In this document: positions 17,181 through 25,535 of the stretch, piece after piece
How the letters are laid out: each line of letters opens with the position of its first letter
Position numbering within the stretch: position 1 is the stretch's first letter
Assembly (NCBI GenBank): GCA_964612455.1
Contig: CAZTCB010000003.1
Location: forward strand, 4,369-68,368
Direction: 5' to 3'
From: SFEB01 sp964612455
GTDB lineage: Bacteria > Bacillota > Clostridia > Christensenellales > CAG-314
DNA length: 64,000 nt
Position numbers and translations under genes: made by a program
Notes under the pieces: generated by a model
Told to the model about the DNA's origin: nothing
Databases searched by the model: none
Seen by the model: the letters and a program-made list of their open reading frames with translations, nothing else

Positions 17181-17209
17181 ATTTTAATACGTTTAACCGC
17201 AAAACGCAA
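17181..17209 (-). promoter_or_regulatory. Promoter giving leaderless tsaE mRNA
   Basis: Minus strand TTGCGT (17209-17204), 17-base spacer, TAAAAT (17186-17181). The seventh base after the -10 is 17174, the A of the tsaE ATG. Confidence 0.55.
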
Positions 17210-17211
17210 CG

Positions 17212-17913
17212 CTACCAACGTAAAATTTTTGAAAGTCGTTTATAAACGGCAAAAGTTATCCCGCCGCTGACGACACACCTCAACGCATTGAAAGGCACAA
17301 CTGCCAGCAAGATATAATAAAGGTAAAAACTGTCGGCGGTAATACCGCTGTAAAGCGGTTTTAGCATACCTACCAAACCGTCGATGTTGCCGTCGAAAAA
17401 CACGTTGACGTAAAACGGAATGAGCAAAAACGCGTTTGCAATCACCGATACGACGACGGCACTCGCCATACCGACCAAAAGTCCGATAAACGCGGATTTT
17501 TTAGTTTTATTGCGCTTATATATCAGACTCGACGGCAAAACAAAAGCAATACCGACTAGTATATCTGCGATTTCTCCGACGCACCCGGTAGAAGTCAAAG
17601 GCATCTTTAACAGGCACTTGAGCACCACTATGACGCAACCCCAGATCGGACCGAGCACAAACCCGCCCAACAGCGCGGGGAGGTCGGATATCTGCATTTC
17701 CAAAAATTCCGGAAAGATAAACGGCAGATTGAATTTAGCCAATACGTACAATATCCATGCGATTGCGGTGAGGATAGCGGTCGTAGCAACTATCGACGCG
17801 CGTTTTTTACTTCTCGTTCGCTCGTGCTCATTGGTCGGCAGATTTTCGTTAGTCTCGATACCGTCAATTTTTTGTTCGGGCGATTGCGTGGTTTGTTTTT
17901 CTTTTTTCGACAT
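17212..17913 (-). CDS. ribU: Riboflavin-specific ECF transporter S component
   Basis: Membrane subunit that binds riboflavin for uptake through a shared ECF energizing module. 233 residues; the first 37 are a charged Lys/Glu/Thr-rich cytosolic extension not found in typical RibU. The core has TTAILTAIAWILYVLAKFNLPFIFPEFLEMQISDLPALLGGFVLGPIWGCVI, which matches the RibU pattern (LKFDLSDIPALLGGF-like), then GEIADILVGIAF and three more helices. FMN riboswitch control confirms the substrate class. Its Shine-Dalgarno lies inside the riboswitch hairpin. tsaE follows by 37 bases. Confidence 0.93.
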   Translation of the reverse strand: MSKKEKQTTQSPEQKIDGIETNENLPTNEHERTRSKKRASIVATTAILTAIAWILYVLAKFNLPFIFPEFLEMQISDLPALLGGFVLGPIWGCVIVVLKCLLKMPLTSTGCVGEIADILVGIAFVLPSSLIYKRNKTKKSAFIGLLVGMASAVVVSVIANAFLLIPFYVNVFFDGNIDGLVGMLKPLYSGITADSFYLYYILLAVVPFNALRCVVSGGITFAVYKRLSKILRW

Positions 17914-18112
17914 AAAAAAACCCTCCTATTACAGAGGGGCATCGTTTTTCGATATTTGCTTAAAGCCGCCAAACACTTAAAGCTGCCAAACATATGTCAA
18001 AACTTTTTTCATCCGGACTATACCGTCGGTGCGAGAATCTCACTCGCTCGGCAGCCTATCGGCTGTTCGTGGACTGTTACCACCGGTAAGGAATCGCACC
18101 TTGCCCCAAAGT
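17914..18112 (-). promoter_or_regulatory. FMN (RFN) riboswitch with combined terminator/SD-sequestering hairpin
   Basis: Read on the minus strand, the aptamer spans 18112-18002, with the RFN blocks GGGGCAAGGTG, ATTCCTTACCGG, GGTAACAGTCC, GTGAGATTC and TATAGTCCGGATG; P1 is ACTTT/AAAGT. The platform hairpin pairs CCCTCT (17938-17933) with GGAGGG (17926-17921), followed by seven T (17920-17914) and the ribU ATG. The 3' arm contains AGGAGG, the only Shine-Dalgarno. GCCCC (17940-17936) can pair with GGGGC of the aptamer 5' strand, a likely antiterminator. Confidence 0.95.
17959..17992 (-). repeat. Tandem 17-bp direct repeat in the FMN riboswitch linker
   Basis: Two adjacent 17-bp copies (17959-17975 and 17976-17992) with one mismatch lie between aptamer and platform hairpin. 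They lengthen the linker; no protein-binding role can be shown. Confidence 0.85.
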
Positions 18113-18120
18113 TCGGTATC

Positions 18121-18149
18121 ATTATAATACCGCGGCAATACCTTGTCAA
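18121..18149 (-). promoter_or_regulatory. Full-consensus promoter of the ribU riboswitch transcript
   Basis: Minus strand TTGACA (18149-18144), 17-base spacer, TATAAT (18126-18121). The transcript would start at about 18114, just before the aptamer. Confidence 0.9.
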
Positions 18150-18163
18150 GTTTTTTTGCAATA

Positions 18164-18201
18164 AAAAAAACGACGAAAGCAAATAGTTCCGTCGTTTTTT
18201 T
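18164..18201. terminator. Bidirectional terminator after the DUF378 gene
   Basis: An A-run plus CGACG (18164-18175) pairs with CGTCG plus a T-run (18190-18201). It stops DUF378 gene transcription just before the ribU promoter. Confidence 0.75.
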
Positions 18202-18209
18202 CGCAGGCA

Positions 18210-18437
18210 TTAAGCCGTCATTCTGTTGTTTTTACGTTTACCTTCGTTTTCGACCGCCAACCAACAAATCATATAAATCGCAGCCAATCCGACGAGGATA
18301 TAAACGATGCTGGCAATCCACGGTGCAAAACCGAACACCCAATCGACGACGTTAAAGCGGAAAATACCCACTATCAACCAATTGATACCGCCGATGATAG
18401 TCAAAATCAACGCAAAAATGGACCAAAAGTTTTTCAT
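18210..18437 (-). CDS. DUF378 family small membrane protein
   Basis: 75-residue integral membrane protein with two helices. The first is WSIFALILTIIGGINWLIVGIF with the DUF378 signature GGINWLIVG, and the second is WIASIVYILVGLAAIYMICWLA with VYILVGLAAIY. The C-terminal tail is basic. GGAGG precedes the ATG at 18437. Monocistronic with its own terminator. The family is widespread in Bacillota but has no established function. Confidence 0.85.
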   Translation of the reverse strand: MKNFWSIFALILTIIGGINWLIVGIFRFNVVDWVFGFAPWIASIVYILVGLAAIYMICWLAVENEGKRKNNRMTA

Positions 18438-18524
18438 TTCTACCTCCGTTTAATTTTAATGTGCGCCTTTTTTTAATAATTATTTATCGTTTTTAATCTT
18501 TCGTCTTAAAGGCTCGATTTTTGC

Positions 18525-18553
18525 TTGTTTTTTTTTGCGAAAAATGATAACAT
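18525..18553 (+). promoter_or_regulatory. Promoter giving leaderless queT mRNA
   Basis: TTGTTT (18525-18530), 17-base spacer, TAACAT (18548-18553) with TGA extension. The seventh base downstream, 18560, is the A of ATGACTACC, the second of two in-frame ATGs. Confidence 0.55.
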
Positions 18554-18559
18554 ATGCTT

Positions 18560-19072
18560 ATGACTACCTTAAAAAACCAAGGAAAAACAAAACTGTCGAC
18601 AACTCGCTTTTTTTGCTACAACGGCATTATCGCCGCGGTATATCTGGCTTTGGTATACGTATTTCAATTTATGAGTTTCGGCACCGTGCAATTCAGAATA
18701 GCGGAATGCTTAACCATACTGCCGGCGTTGTTTCCATTTAGCACTGCGGGGCTTGCCGTAGGGTGTTTTTTAAGCAACATGGCGTCGACATGGGGGTGGA
18801 TAGACGTCATATCCGGCACCTTGTGTACCGTGGTGGCAGGGCTGTTGACGTCGGTAATAAAAAAACCTTATTTTGCCACATTGCCGCCTATATTGATAAA
18901 CAGTTTCGTTTTACCTCTCGTCTGGTTTTTGTTTGCAGGCGAAACCGCCTATTGGGTAAACGTACTGTGGGTACTAATCGGTCAAACGATTGTACTGTAC
19001 CTCCTCGGTATTCCGTTGTATTATCTTGCAAAAAAACATCTGGCGCCTATCGTATACGGCAACGCGCAATAA
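18560..19072 (+). CDS. queT: QueT family ECF transporter S component (queuosine precursor uptake)
   Basis: Predicted membrane S component for a queuosine precursor such as preQ1. 170 residues from ATG 18560; the ATG at 18554 lies at the -10 element and is less likely. The family signature is clear: IIAAVYLALVYVFQFMSFGTVQFRIAECLTILPALFPFSTAGLAVGCFLSN (about 23-73), with VQFRIAECLTILP diagnostic, then SGTLCTVVAGLLTSVI. Five to six helices. No preQ1 riboswitch precedes it. No Shine-Dalgarno is present, so it is a leaderless candidate. A terminator follows at 19113. Confidence 0.9.
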   Translation: MTTLKNQGKTKLSTTRFFCYNGIIAAVYLALVYVFQFMSFGTVQFRIAECLTILPALFPFSTAGLAVGCFLSNMASTWGWIDVISGTLCTVVAGLLTSVIKKPYFATLPPILINSFVLPLVWFLFAGETAYWVNVLWVLIGQTIVLYLLGIPLYYLAKKHLAPIVYGNAQ

Positions 19073-19112
19073 TTCCACCCCGTCCATATCGATTTGAAAA
19101 TTTTAGCAACTA

Positions 19113-19142
19113 AAAAAACCTCGAGAGTACTCGAGGTTTTTT
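19113..19142. terminator. Bidirectional terminator
   Basis: AAAAAACCTCGAG (19113-19125) pairs with CTCGAGGTTTTTT (19130-19142), loop AGTA; serves queT and the convergent SHOCT gene. Confidence 0.88.
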
Positions 19143-19157
19143 ATCTTTCATCATGTT

Positions 19158-19619
19158 TTAAACGTCCGCAGCGTCTAGTATTTCGTTATCGTCGTCACCG
19201 AAAAGTTCTCTTTTTTTCTTGTCGTATTCTTCTTGCGTTATCATTTTTTCCTTTAACATTGTTTCATATCCGACAAGCATTGCTATTTTTTCTTTTTGCT
19301 CGGAGGAAACGTTATTCATACAATCTTTGACGTTCAGCATAGAATTTTTCCAGATGAACAATGCCAAGGGTACCAATATGGCGGGGAAACCCGTACCAAA
19401 CATGTCAAAGTAATCGGCAAAGTATCCAATTTCCTTATCGCCAGTATCTATACAAAAATAGCACACCGTATATCCTATCAAGAGCATAGTCATAACGACG
19501 GTCAAAATCACCATCGATTTTTTTGACATTTTCTTTTTTGCGGTGAATGTAAATACTATAGCAAAAACGTAATATACCACACAAATAATCATATAGACAA
19601 TCTTAATCTTATCTATCAT
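19158..19619 (-). CDS. Membrane protein with C-terminal SHOCT-like motif
   Basis: 153-residue protein from ATG 19619. Three membrane segments (about 5-26, 37-60, 76-94) are followed by a cytosolic helix ending MLKEKMITQEEYDKKKRELFG, which fits the SHOCT (short C-terminal) oligomerisation motif. A GTG at 19628 in frame is part of the AGGTG ribosome site and is not the start. The ATG overlaps the stop of a 15-codon upstream ORF by four bases (ATGA), so its translation is probably coupled to that uORF. Function unknown. Confidence 0.72.
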   Translation of the reverse strand: MIDKIKIVYMIICVVYYVFAIVFTFTAKKKMSKKSMVILTVVMTMLLIGYTVCYFCIDTGDKEIGYFADYFDMFGTGFPAILVPLALFIWKNSMLNVKDCMNNVSSEQKEKIAMLVGYETMLKEKMITQEEYDKKKRELFGDDDNEILDAADV

Positions 19620-19663
19620 GCGAAACACCTACCGTTTTCTTCTCCGTCAAGTTTATCAATCAT
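19616..19663 (-). CDS. 15-codon upstream ORF overlapping the SHOCT gene start
   Basis: ATG 19663 after AAAAGGGAAG encodes MIDKLDGEENGRCFA and stops with TGA at 19616-19618 inside ATGA, the start of the next gene. Its first four residues match those of the downstream protein (MIDKI), which hints at a small duplication of the start region. It lies about 14 bases after a predicted transcription start. A regulatory leader peptide is an inference. Confidence 0.5.
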   Translation of the reverse strand: MIDKLDGEENGRCFA

Positions 19664-19683
19664 TAAAACTTCCCTTTTATGTG

Positions 19684-19712
19684 ATTTTAGCATATCTTTA
19701 CAAGAAAAGCAA
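19684..19712 (-). promoter_or_regulatory. Promoter of uORF and SHOCT gene
   Basis: Minus strand TTGCTT (19712-19707), 17-base spacer, TAAAAT (19689-19684) with TGC extension. Confidence 0.6.
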
Positions 19713-19833
19713 TTCAACCGCTATTTTTTTTGCTTGTTTAGTATCGTTAGTTACAAAAACATGAAATTTGTCAACAAAGCAAAACCCCGAAAGTTGTTGC
19801 ACTTTATTTTTTATGGACTTTAGCAGAGAACGT

Positions 19834-22665
19834 TTAGCTAACGCTGTCGTCTTGTTTTAACATTCTTTTTAAAAAACGTCCGGTATAACTATCGGGACAT
19901 TCCGAAACTTTTTCGGGAGTGCCGCAGACCACGAGGTTTCCGCCCTTGTCGCCGCCTTCCGCACCGAGGTCTATGATATTGTCGGCAACTTTGATGACGT
20001 CGAGATTGTGCTCAATCACCACTACCGTGTTGCCCTTTGCTACAAGTGCTTGAAGTATCTGTATCAGTTTTTCGACGTCGGCGGTAGCGAGCCCCGTCGT
20101 GGGTTCATCAAGAAGGTAAATGGTGTTACCCGTGTTGCGTTTACTGAGTTCCGTACTGAGTTTGACGCGTTGCGCCTCGCCACCCGAAAGGCTGGTGGCA
20201 GACTGACCGAGTTTGACGTAACCGAGACCGACGTCGTACAAAGTCTGAAGTTTGTTTTTTATCGGAGAAATGTTTTCAAAAAACTTTAATGCGTCCTCTA
20301 CGCGCATGTCGAGGACGTCGGCAATGTTTTTACCCTTATACTTGACCTGCAACGTTTCGCGATTGTAGCGCGCGCCGTGACACACCTCGCAAGGGACGTA
20401 AACGTCGGGGAGAAAGTTCATTTCTATTTTTAGTATGCCGTCGCCGCTACAGTTTTCGCACCTGCCGCCGCTGACGTTAAAACTGAACCGACCTGCGGTA
20501 TAACCGCGTTCTTTTGCGTCGGGCGTGGACGCAAAAAGTTTTCGGATATGGTCAAACATACCCGTGTAGGTTGCGGGATTGCTACGGGGCGTGCGACCGA
20601 TAGGCGACTGGTCTATCACTATGGCGTTGTCAAAATACTCGCTACCCGTTATTTGCCTGCAATCCGTCTTTTGAAAACGAGCGTGATTGAGTTTATTTAA
20701 GAGGTACGGGGCAAGAATTTCGTTGATAAGACTGCTTTTTCCGCTACCCGACACTCCCGTAACGACGGTCAGTAACCCCACGGGTATCTCCACGTCGATA
20801 TTTTTTAAATTGTTTTTGGTCGCGCCGAAGATTTTTATGCTTTTGCCGTTGCTCCGACGTCTTTCGGACGGGACGGGTATCGATTTTTTACCGCTAAGGT
20901 ACTGTCCCGTGACCGATTGCTCGCAATTCATCACATCCTGAGGCGTACCGCAAACGACTACCTGTCCGCCATGAACGCCGGCACCCGGACCGATATCCAC
21001 TACGTAATCCGCCGCACGGATTGTATCTTCGTCATGCTCTACTACTATGACGGTGTTGCCGAGATCGCGCAAATTGCAAAGGGTATCTATCAACTTTTGA
21101 TTGTCGCGCTGGTGTAAACCTATACTCGGTTCGTCCAAAATGTACAATACTCCCGTAAGCCCGCTACCTATCTGCGTGGCAAGTCGTATACGCTGTGCCT
21201 CGCCGCCCGACAAAGTACCCGCGCCGCGGTTGAGCGTTAAGTAATCGAGACCTACGTCACACAAAAATTTGAGGCGCGCTTTAATTTCCTTAAGCAAAAC
21301 GCCGGCGATGGTCTGTTGGGTTTCCGTCAACTGCAGTCCGTTGAAAAACTCAGACATTTTATTCATCGGCAATTCGCAAATCTCCCAGATGTTTTTGCCG
21401 CCGACCTTGACGGACAAGACTTCTTTTTTCAACCTTTTGCCATGGCATGTAGGACAAGGCATGGTAACGAGGTATTTTTCATACTCGCGCTTGACTATTT
21501 CGCTGGTCGTTTCGGCATAACGCCGCTCGAGCATAGGGACTATACCCTCCCACTTTGCCATATAGTAACCGGCGGACGTGCTGCCCTCGTAGTCAAAACG
21601 AATACGCTCGCCCTTGCTACCGTACATTATCGCGTCGTAAGCGTTTTTTGGCAATTGGCTCACGGGGACGTCGCACGAAAAACCGTAATGACGGGAAAGC
21701 GACTTGAAATAATAATCTATACGAGAACCGTTTTCAAAATTAAATCCCATCATGCGAATCGCACCCTCTGAAATGCTCTTCGTTTTGTCGGGAATAATAA
21801 GGTTTTCGTCAAAACGTTGTTTAAATCCCAATCCCGCACAATCGGGGCAAGCTCCGAACGGACTGTTGAAACTAAACATACGCGGCTCTAACTCTTCTAT
21901 CGTCACACCGCAATCGGGACAGGCATATTTGGTAGAAAACAATATTTCGTCGGTACCCGTGTCGATTAAAACAAGCCCGTCGGCAAGTTTTATCGCTGTC
22001 TCGAGACTATCGTAAAGACGTTGTTGAACGTTATCTTTAATAACGATGCGGTCGACTACGACGGATATGGTGTGTTTTATTTGTTTGTCGAGGACAATTT
22101 CTTCGTCCAGAGTTTTTATCTCGCCGTCGACTTTAACTCGCACGAAACCTTGTTTTTTATACCCCTCGAACAACGTGCGATACTCGCCCTTGCGACTGCG
22201 CACGACGGGAGCAAGAACCTGTATTTTCGTCCCGTTACCGAGTGCGGTTACTCTGTCGGCAATCTGGTCGACGGTCTGGCGAGAAATTTCTTTGCCGCAA
22301 TCGGGGCAATACGGGGTACCGATACGAGCGTAAAGCAAACGGATATAGTCGTATATCTCCGTAACCGTGCCGACCGTGCTGCGAGGATTGTTGTTGGTGG
22401 ACTTTTGGTCGATGGATATCGCAGGCGAAAGCCCCTCTATCGACTCGACGTCGGGTTTGTCCATTTGCCCCAAAAACTGACGGGCATAAGCCGAAAGGCT
22501 CTCGACGTATCGACGCTGACCTTCCGCAAAAATAGTATCGAATGCAAGACTGCTTTTTCCGCTGCCCGAAATGCCCGTAAACAAAACGAGTTTGTTACGA
22601 GGTATCGTAAGGGACACGCCCTTGAGATTGTTTTCTCTTGCGTTTTTAATAATGATATCTTTCAT
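19834..22665 (-). CDS. uvrA: Excinuclease ABC subunit A
   Basis: DNA-damage-recognition ATPase of nucleotide excision repair; acts as a dimer and loads UvrB. 943 residues, normal length. Two ABC ATPase units are complete: GISGSGKSS near residue 31 with LSGGEAQRIRLATQIG, and GVSGSGKSS with LSGGEAQRVKLSTELS. Zinc-binding cysteine sets CPDCGKE, CPDCG...CPDC and CENCSGDG...CEVCHG are present. I take ATG 22665 rather than the TTG one codon before it. It lies 42 bases after uvrB on the same strand, so the two are cotranscribed. Confidence 0.97.
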   Translation of the reverse strand: MKDIIIKNARENNLKGVSLTIPRNKLVLFTGISGSGKSSLAFDTIFAEGQRRYVESLSAYARQFLGQMDKPDVESIEGLSPAISIDQKSTNNNPRSTVGTVTEIYDYIRLLYARIGTPYCPDCGKEISRQTVDQIADRVTALGNGTKIQVLAPVVRSRKGEYRTLFEGYKKQGFVRVKVDGEIKTLDEEIVLDKQIKHTISVVVDRIVIKDNVQQRLYDSLETAIKLADGLVLIDTGTDEILFSTKYACPDCGVTIEELEPRMFSFNSPFGACPDCAGLGFKQRFDENLIIPDKTKSISEGAIRMMGFNFENGSRIDYYFKSLSRHYGFSCDVPVSQLPKNAYDAIMYGSKGERIRFDYEGSTSAGYYMAKWEGIVPMLERRYAETTSEIVKREYEKYLVTMPCPTCHGKRLKKEVLSVKVGGKNIWEICELPMNKMSEFFNGLQLTETQQTIAGVLLKEIKARLKFLCDVGLDYLTLNRGAGTLSGGEAQRIRLATQIGSGLTGVLYILDEPSIGLHQRDNQKLIDTLCNLRDLGNTVIVVEHDEDTIRAADYVVDIGPGAGVHGGQVVVCGTPQDVMNCEQSVTGQYLSGKKSIPVPSERRRSNGKSIKIFGATKNNLKNIDVEIPVGLLTVVTGVSGSGKSSLINEILAPYLLNKLNHARFQKTDCRQITGSEYFDNAIVIDQSPIGRTPRSNPATYTGMFDHIRKLFASTPDAKERGYTAGRFSFNVSGGRCENCSGDGILKIEMNFLPDVYVPCEVCHGARYNRETLQVKYKGKNIADVLDMRVEDALKFFENISPIKNKLQTLYDVGLGYVKLGQSATSLSGGEAQRVKLSTELSKRNTGNTIYLLDEPTTGLATADVEKLIQILQALVAKGNTVVVIEHNLDVIKVADNIIDLGAEGGDKGGNLVVCGTPEKVSECPDSYTGRFLKRMLKQDDSVS

Positions 22666-22707
22666 CAATCTGTTTCCGTCCGATTTTTTATTAGCGTTGC
22701 ATCCTGC

Positions 22708-24708
22708 CTATTTACCCTCGGGTTTGGACTTAGTCCTATGCTTTTTACTTTTGGCGTCTTGCAATCGTTTTATTTGGTTTGCAATCTGCGCAGACTGTTC
22801 TCTCAGTACTATCGCGCGTTCAAAGTCAAGATTGCTCGCGGCTATCTTCATTGCCGAAGTAACCTTGCTCAATTGCTCGGTCAAATCTGCTATGGTGGAG
22901 GTGTCCGACGCTTTTTGGCTGATATTCAACGTGTTTTTTGCCTCATGCACTATGGTGCGAGGCACTATGCCGTTGGCCTTGTTAAAGTCGTCCTGTATCT
23001 TGCGACGACGGTTTGTTTCGTCTATCGCACGGCGCATGCTGCCCGTAACAACGTCGGCATACATGATAACACGACCTTTCGCATTACGCGCCGCCCTGCC
23101 TATCGTCTGTATCAGACTCGACTCGCTGCGCAAAAAGCCCTCTTTGTCGGCGTCGAGTATGGCAACCAGCTCCACTTGAGGTATATCCAAACCCTCTCTC
23201 AAAAGGTTGATGCCGACCAGTACGTCAAAATCGCCGTTTTTTAGCGCGCCGACTATCTCAACGCGCTCCAACGTATCTATATCGCTGTGCATATAGCGTA
23301 CGCGCACGTCGCGTTGGGCAAGATAATCCGTAAGCGACTCCGCCATACGTTTGGTCAGCGTAGTGACCAAAACTCGTCCCCCGTCTTTGGTAACTTGGTT
23401 GATTTCGCCGAGCAAGTCGTCTATCTGCCCGTCGATTTTTCGTACCGACACCTCGGGATCGAGCAACCCAGTCGGACGAATAACCTGTTCAACCACCTGC
23501 CCCGCCTGTCCGAGCTCGTACTCGTCGGGAGTGGCCGAAACGCAAATCAACTGCCCGACGCGAGCGTCAAACTCTTCAAACTTTAGCGGGCGATTGTCAT
23601 AGGCGGATTTCAACCTGAAACCGTATTGTACGAGATTGTCTTTTCGCGCTCTGTCACCGTTGTACATACCCCGTACTTGCGGCAATGTGATGTGACTCTC
23701 GTCTACGAAGGTCAAAAAGTCCTCGGGAAAGTAATCCAGCAACGTGTACGGGGGCTGTCCTACCTGCCGTCCGTCAAAATAACGAGAGTAGTTTTCAATA
23801 CCGCTGGTATATCCCATCTCTTTTAACATTTCGAGGTCGTAATTGACGCGTTGATTGAGCCGATACGCCTCTATGCCCTTGCCCATAGCCTCAAGCTCCG
23901 CAACTTCTGTTTCTTTGTCCTTTGCGATATGAGAAAGGCAACTCTCCATAGTGCCGCCAGACACTATATAGTGCGTCGCGGGAAAAACGAAACAGTGCAA
24001 CAAAGTACAAATCGTTTTGCCCGATACCGCCTCGTTTTCGGTAATACGCTCTACTTCGTCGCCGAAAAACTCTATCCTGACGGTTTTTTCCGAGCTGTCT
24101 GCGGGAAAAACCTCCACTATATCGCCGCGCACCCTAAAAGTACCACGTCTGAAATCGACGTCGGCTCGCTTGTACTGCATATCGACGAGTTTTGCTATCA
24201 CTTCTTCCCTCGTCACAGAGTCGCCGGGGCGCAACGAAAGGCTCATTTTGTAATACTCGCCCGGTGCGCCGAGACCGTAAATGCAACTGACCGACGCAAC
24301 GACTATCGTATCGCGTCTTTCAAACAAACTACACGTTGCGGAATGGCGAAGTTTGTCTATCTCGTCGTTGATAGACAGCTCTTTTTCTATATAAAGGTCT
24401 CGACTCGGAATATAACTCTCGGGCATATAGTAGTCGTAATAACTGACGAAAAACTCAACGCGGTTTTCGGGAAAAAACTCTCTGAACTCGTTGCACAACT
24501 GAGCCGCCAAAGTTTTATTGTGGCTTATTATAAGCGCGGGACGATTTGTCTCCGCGATGACGTTTGCCATAGTAAAAGTTTTACCGCTACCCGTCACGCC
24601 GCGCAAAACCTGAGTGCGCAAACCGTTGTTGACGCCCTCAACCAATTTTTTTATGGCTTGCGGTTGATCGCCGCAAGGTTTATAGTTTGATACGAGTTTA
24701 AAGTCCAT
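22708..24708 (-). CDS. uvrB: Excinuclease ABC subunit B
   Basis: Helicase-like damage verification subunit. 666 residues. LRGVTGSGKTFTMANV (Walker A), the beta-hairpin region YYDYYMPESYIPSRDLYIEKELSINDEIDKLRHSATCSL, DESH (Walker B), VSATPDEYE, INLLREGLDIPQVELVAILDADKEGFLRS and QTIGRAARN (motif VI) are in order, and the C-terminal UvrC-binding UVR motif is at about 612-650. The ATG at 24708 follows AAGGCG. Lies between coaX and uvrA; likely one long minus-strand transcript or a uvrBA unit. Confidence 0.97.
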   Translation of the reverse strand: MDFKLVSNYKPCGDQPQAIKKLVEGVNNGLRTQVLRGVTGSGKTFTMANVIAETNRPALIISHNKTLAAQLCNEFREFFPENRVEFFVSYYDYYMPESYIPSRDLYIEKELSINDEIDKLRHSATCSLFERRDTIVVASVSCIYGLGAPGEYYKMSLSLRPGDSVTREEVIAKLVDMQYKRADVDFRRGTFRVRGDIVEVFPADSSEKTVRIEFFGDEVERITENEAVSGKTICTLLHCFVFPATHYIVSGGTMESCLSHIAKDKETEVAELEAMGKGIEAYRLNQRVNYDLEMLKEMGYTSGIENYSRYFDGRQVGQPPYTLLDYFPEDFLTFVDESHITLPQVRGMYNGDRARKDNLVQYGFRLKSAYDNRPLKFEEFDARVGQLICVSATPDEYELGQAGQVVEQVIRPTGLLDPEVSVRKIDGQIDDLLGEINQVTKDGGRVLVTTLTKRMAESLTDYLAQRDVRVRYMHSDIDTLERVEIVGALKNGDFDVLVGINLLREGLDIPQVELVAILDADKEGFLRSESSLIQTIGRAARNAKGRVIMYADVVTGSMRRAIDETNRRRKIQDDFNKANGIVPRTIVHEAKNTLNISQKASDTSTIADLTEQLSKVTSAMKIAASNLDFERAIVLREQSAQIANQIKRLQDAKSKKHRTKSKPEGK

Positions 24709-24755
24709 TTCGCCTTATTGTTTTTTGCTTTTTCTTCCCTTTATAGCATGTCCAG

Positions 24756-25529
24756 TCAACGCTTGTTGCAATTGTAAACGATGTTTAACCCCTCGAGCGA
24801 CAGACCTCTGTCCACCACGTCAAAAAACTTCTTTCCGTCAAAATCCAAAAGCTGACTCAAACCGCCAGTTGCGATGACTTTACAATCGGGGTTTCCGAGC
24901 TCTTTTTTTAGTTTATCCACGATATACTCCACCTGCCCCGTCATGCCGTATATGACTCCGCTTTGAATGGCTTTTATCGTAGTATTGGCGAGAACGTTTT
25001 CAGGGCGACACAGCTCCACCTCGGGCAAACACGCCGTAGAGGACGCAAGTCCCTTGATACCCGTCTTGATACCGACGGTGATACAACCGCCGAGAAACTC
25101 GTTTTTTTCGTTAACCACGTTAAACGTAGTTGCCGTGCCGAAATCGATAAGGATAAACGGCGCACCGTATTTTTTACACGCGGCGACGCAATTGACTATC
25201 CTGTCGGCTCCGAGCTCACGCGGATTTTCGTACCTGACGTTCAGTCCCGTTTTTATCCCCGGTCCCACTATGAGCGGAGTAAAACCGAAGTAGTACTCGA
25301 GCATGTGCGTAATGGTATAGTTGAGCTGAGGGATAACGCTGCTCACGACTCCCCCGCTGATTTGCGAAAGCTCTATCTGTTCGGAACGCATCAACTGCCG
25401 TATAATACTGCCGTGTTCGTCGCTGGTACGGGTGACGTCGGTAGAAATGCGCCAACTGTACCGCAATTCGTACTTTTCAAAAAGACCTATTTTTATATTA
25501 GTATTACCTATATCTATCGCTATTATCAT
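24756..25529 (-). CDS. coaX: Type III pantothenate kinase
   Basis: Phosphorylates pantothenate, the first step of CoA synthesis. 257 residues. IAIDIGNTNIKIGLF is the phosphate-1 motif of the ASKHA fold, WRISTDVTRTSDEHG the following loop, PRELGADRIVNCVAACKKYG and LIDFGTATTFNVV the type III signatures. It starts six bases after the stop of the probable pantothenate S component, which fits a pantothenate uptake-and-trapping operon. Confidence 0.95.
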   Translation of the reverse strand: MIIAIDIGNTNIKIGLFEKYELRYSWRISTDVTRTSDEHGSIIRQLMRSEQIELSQISGGVVSSVIPQLNYTITHMLEYYFGFTPLIVGPGIKTGLNVRYENPRELGADRIVNCVAACKKYGAPFILIDFGTATTFNVVNEKNEFLGGCITVGIKTGIKGLASSTACLPEVELCRPENVLANTTIKAIQSGVIYGMTGQVEYIVDKLKKELGNPDCKVIATGGLSQLLDFDGKKFFDVVDRGLSLEGLNIVYNCNKR

Positions 25530-25535
25530 AGTCGT

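Noticed and set aside
17959..17992. Possible CRISPR-like repeat
   Set aside because: Only two adjacent copies without spacer and no cas genes; it is a simple tandem repeat in the riboswitch linker.
22021..23244. 407-codon open frame on the plus strand
   Set aside because: It lies antisense over uvrA and uvrB, which are certain; its translation has no recognisable domain and there is no ribosome site.
24720..24770. uvrB promoter TTGACT...TATAAA
   Set aside because: The spacing is only about eight bases, and uvrB is likely to be transcribed with coaX.
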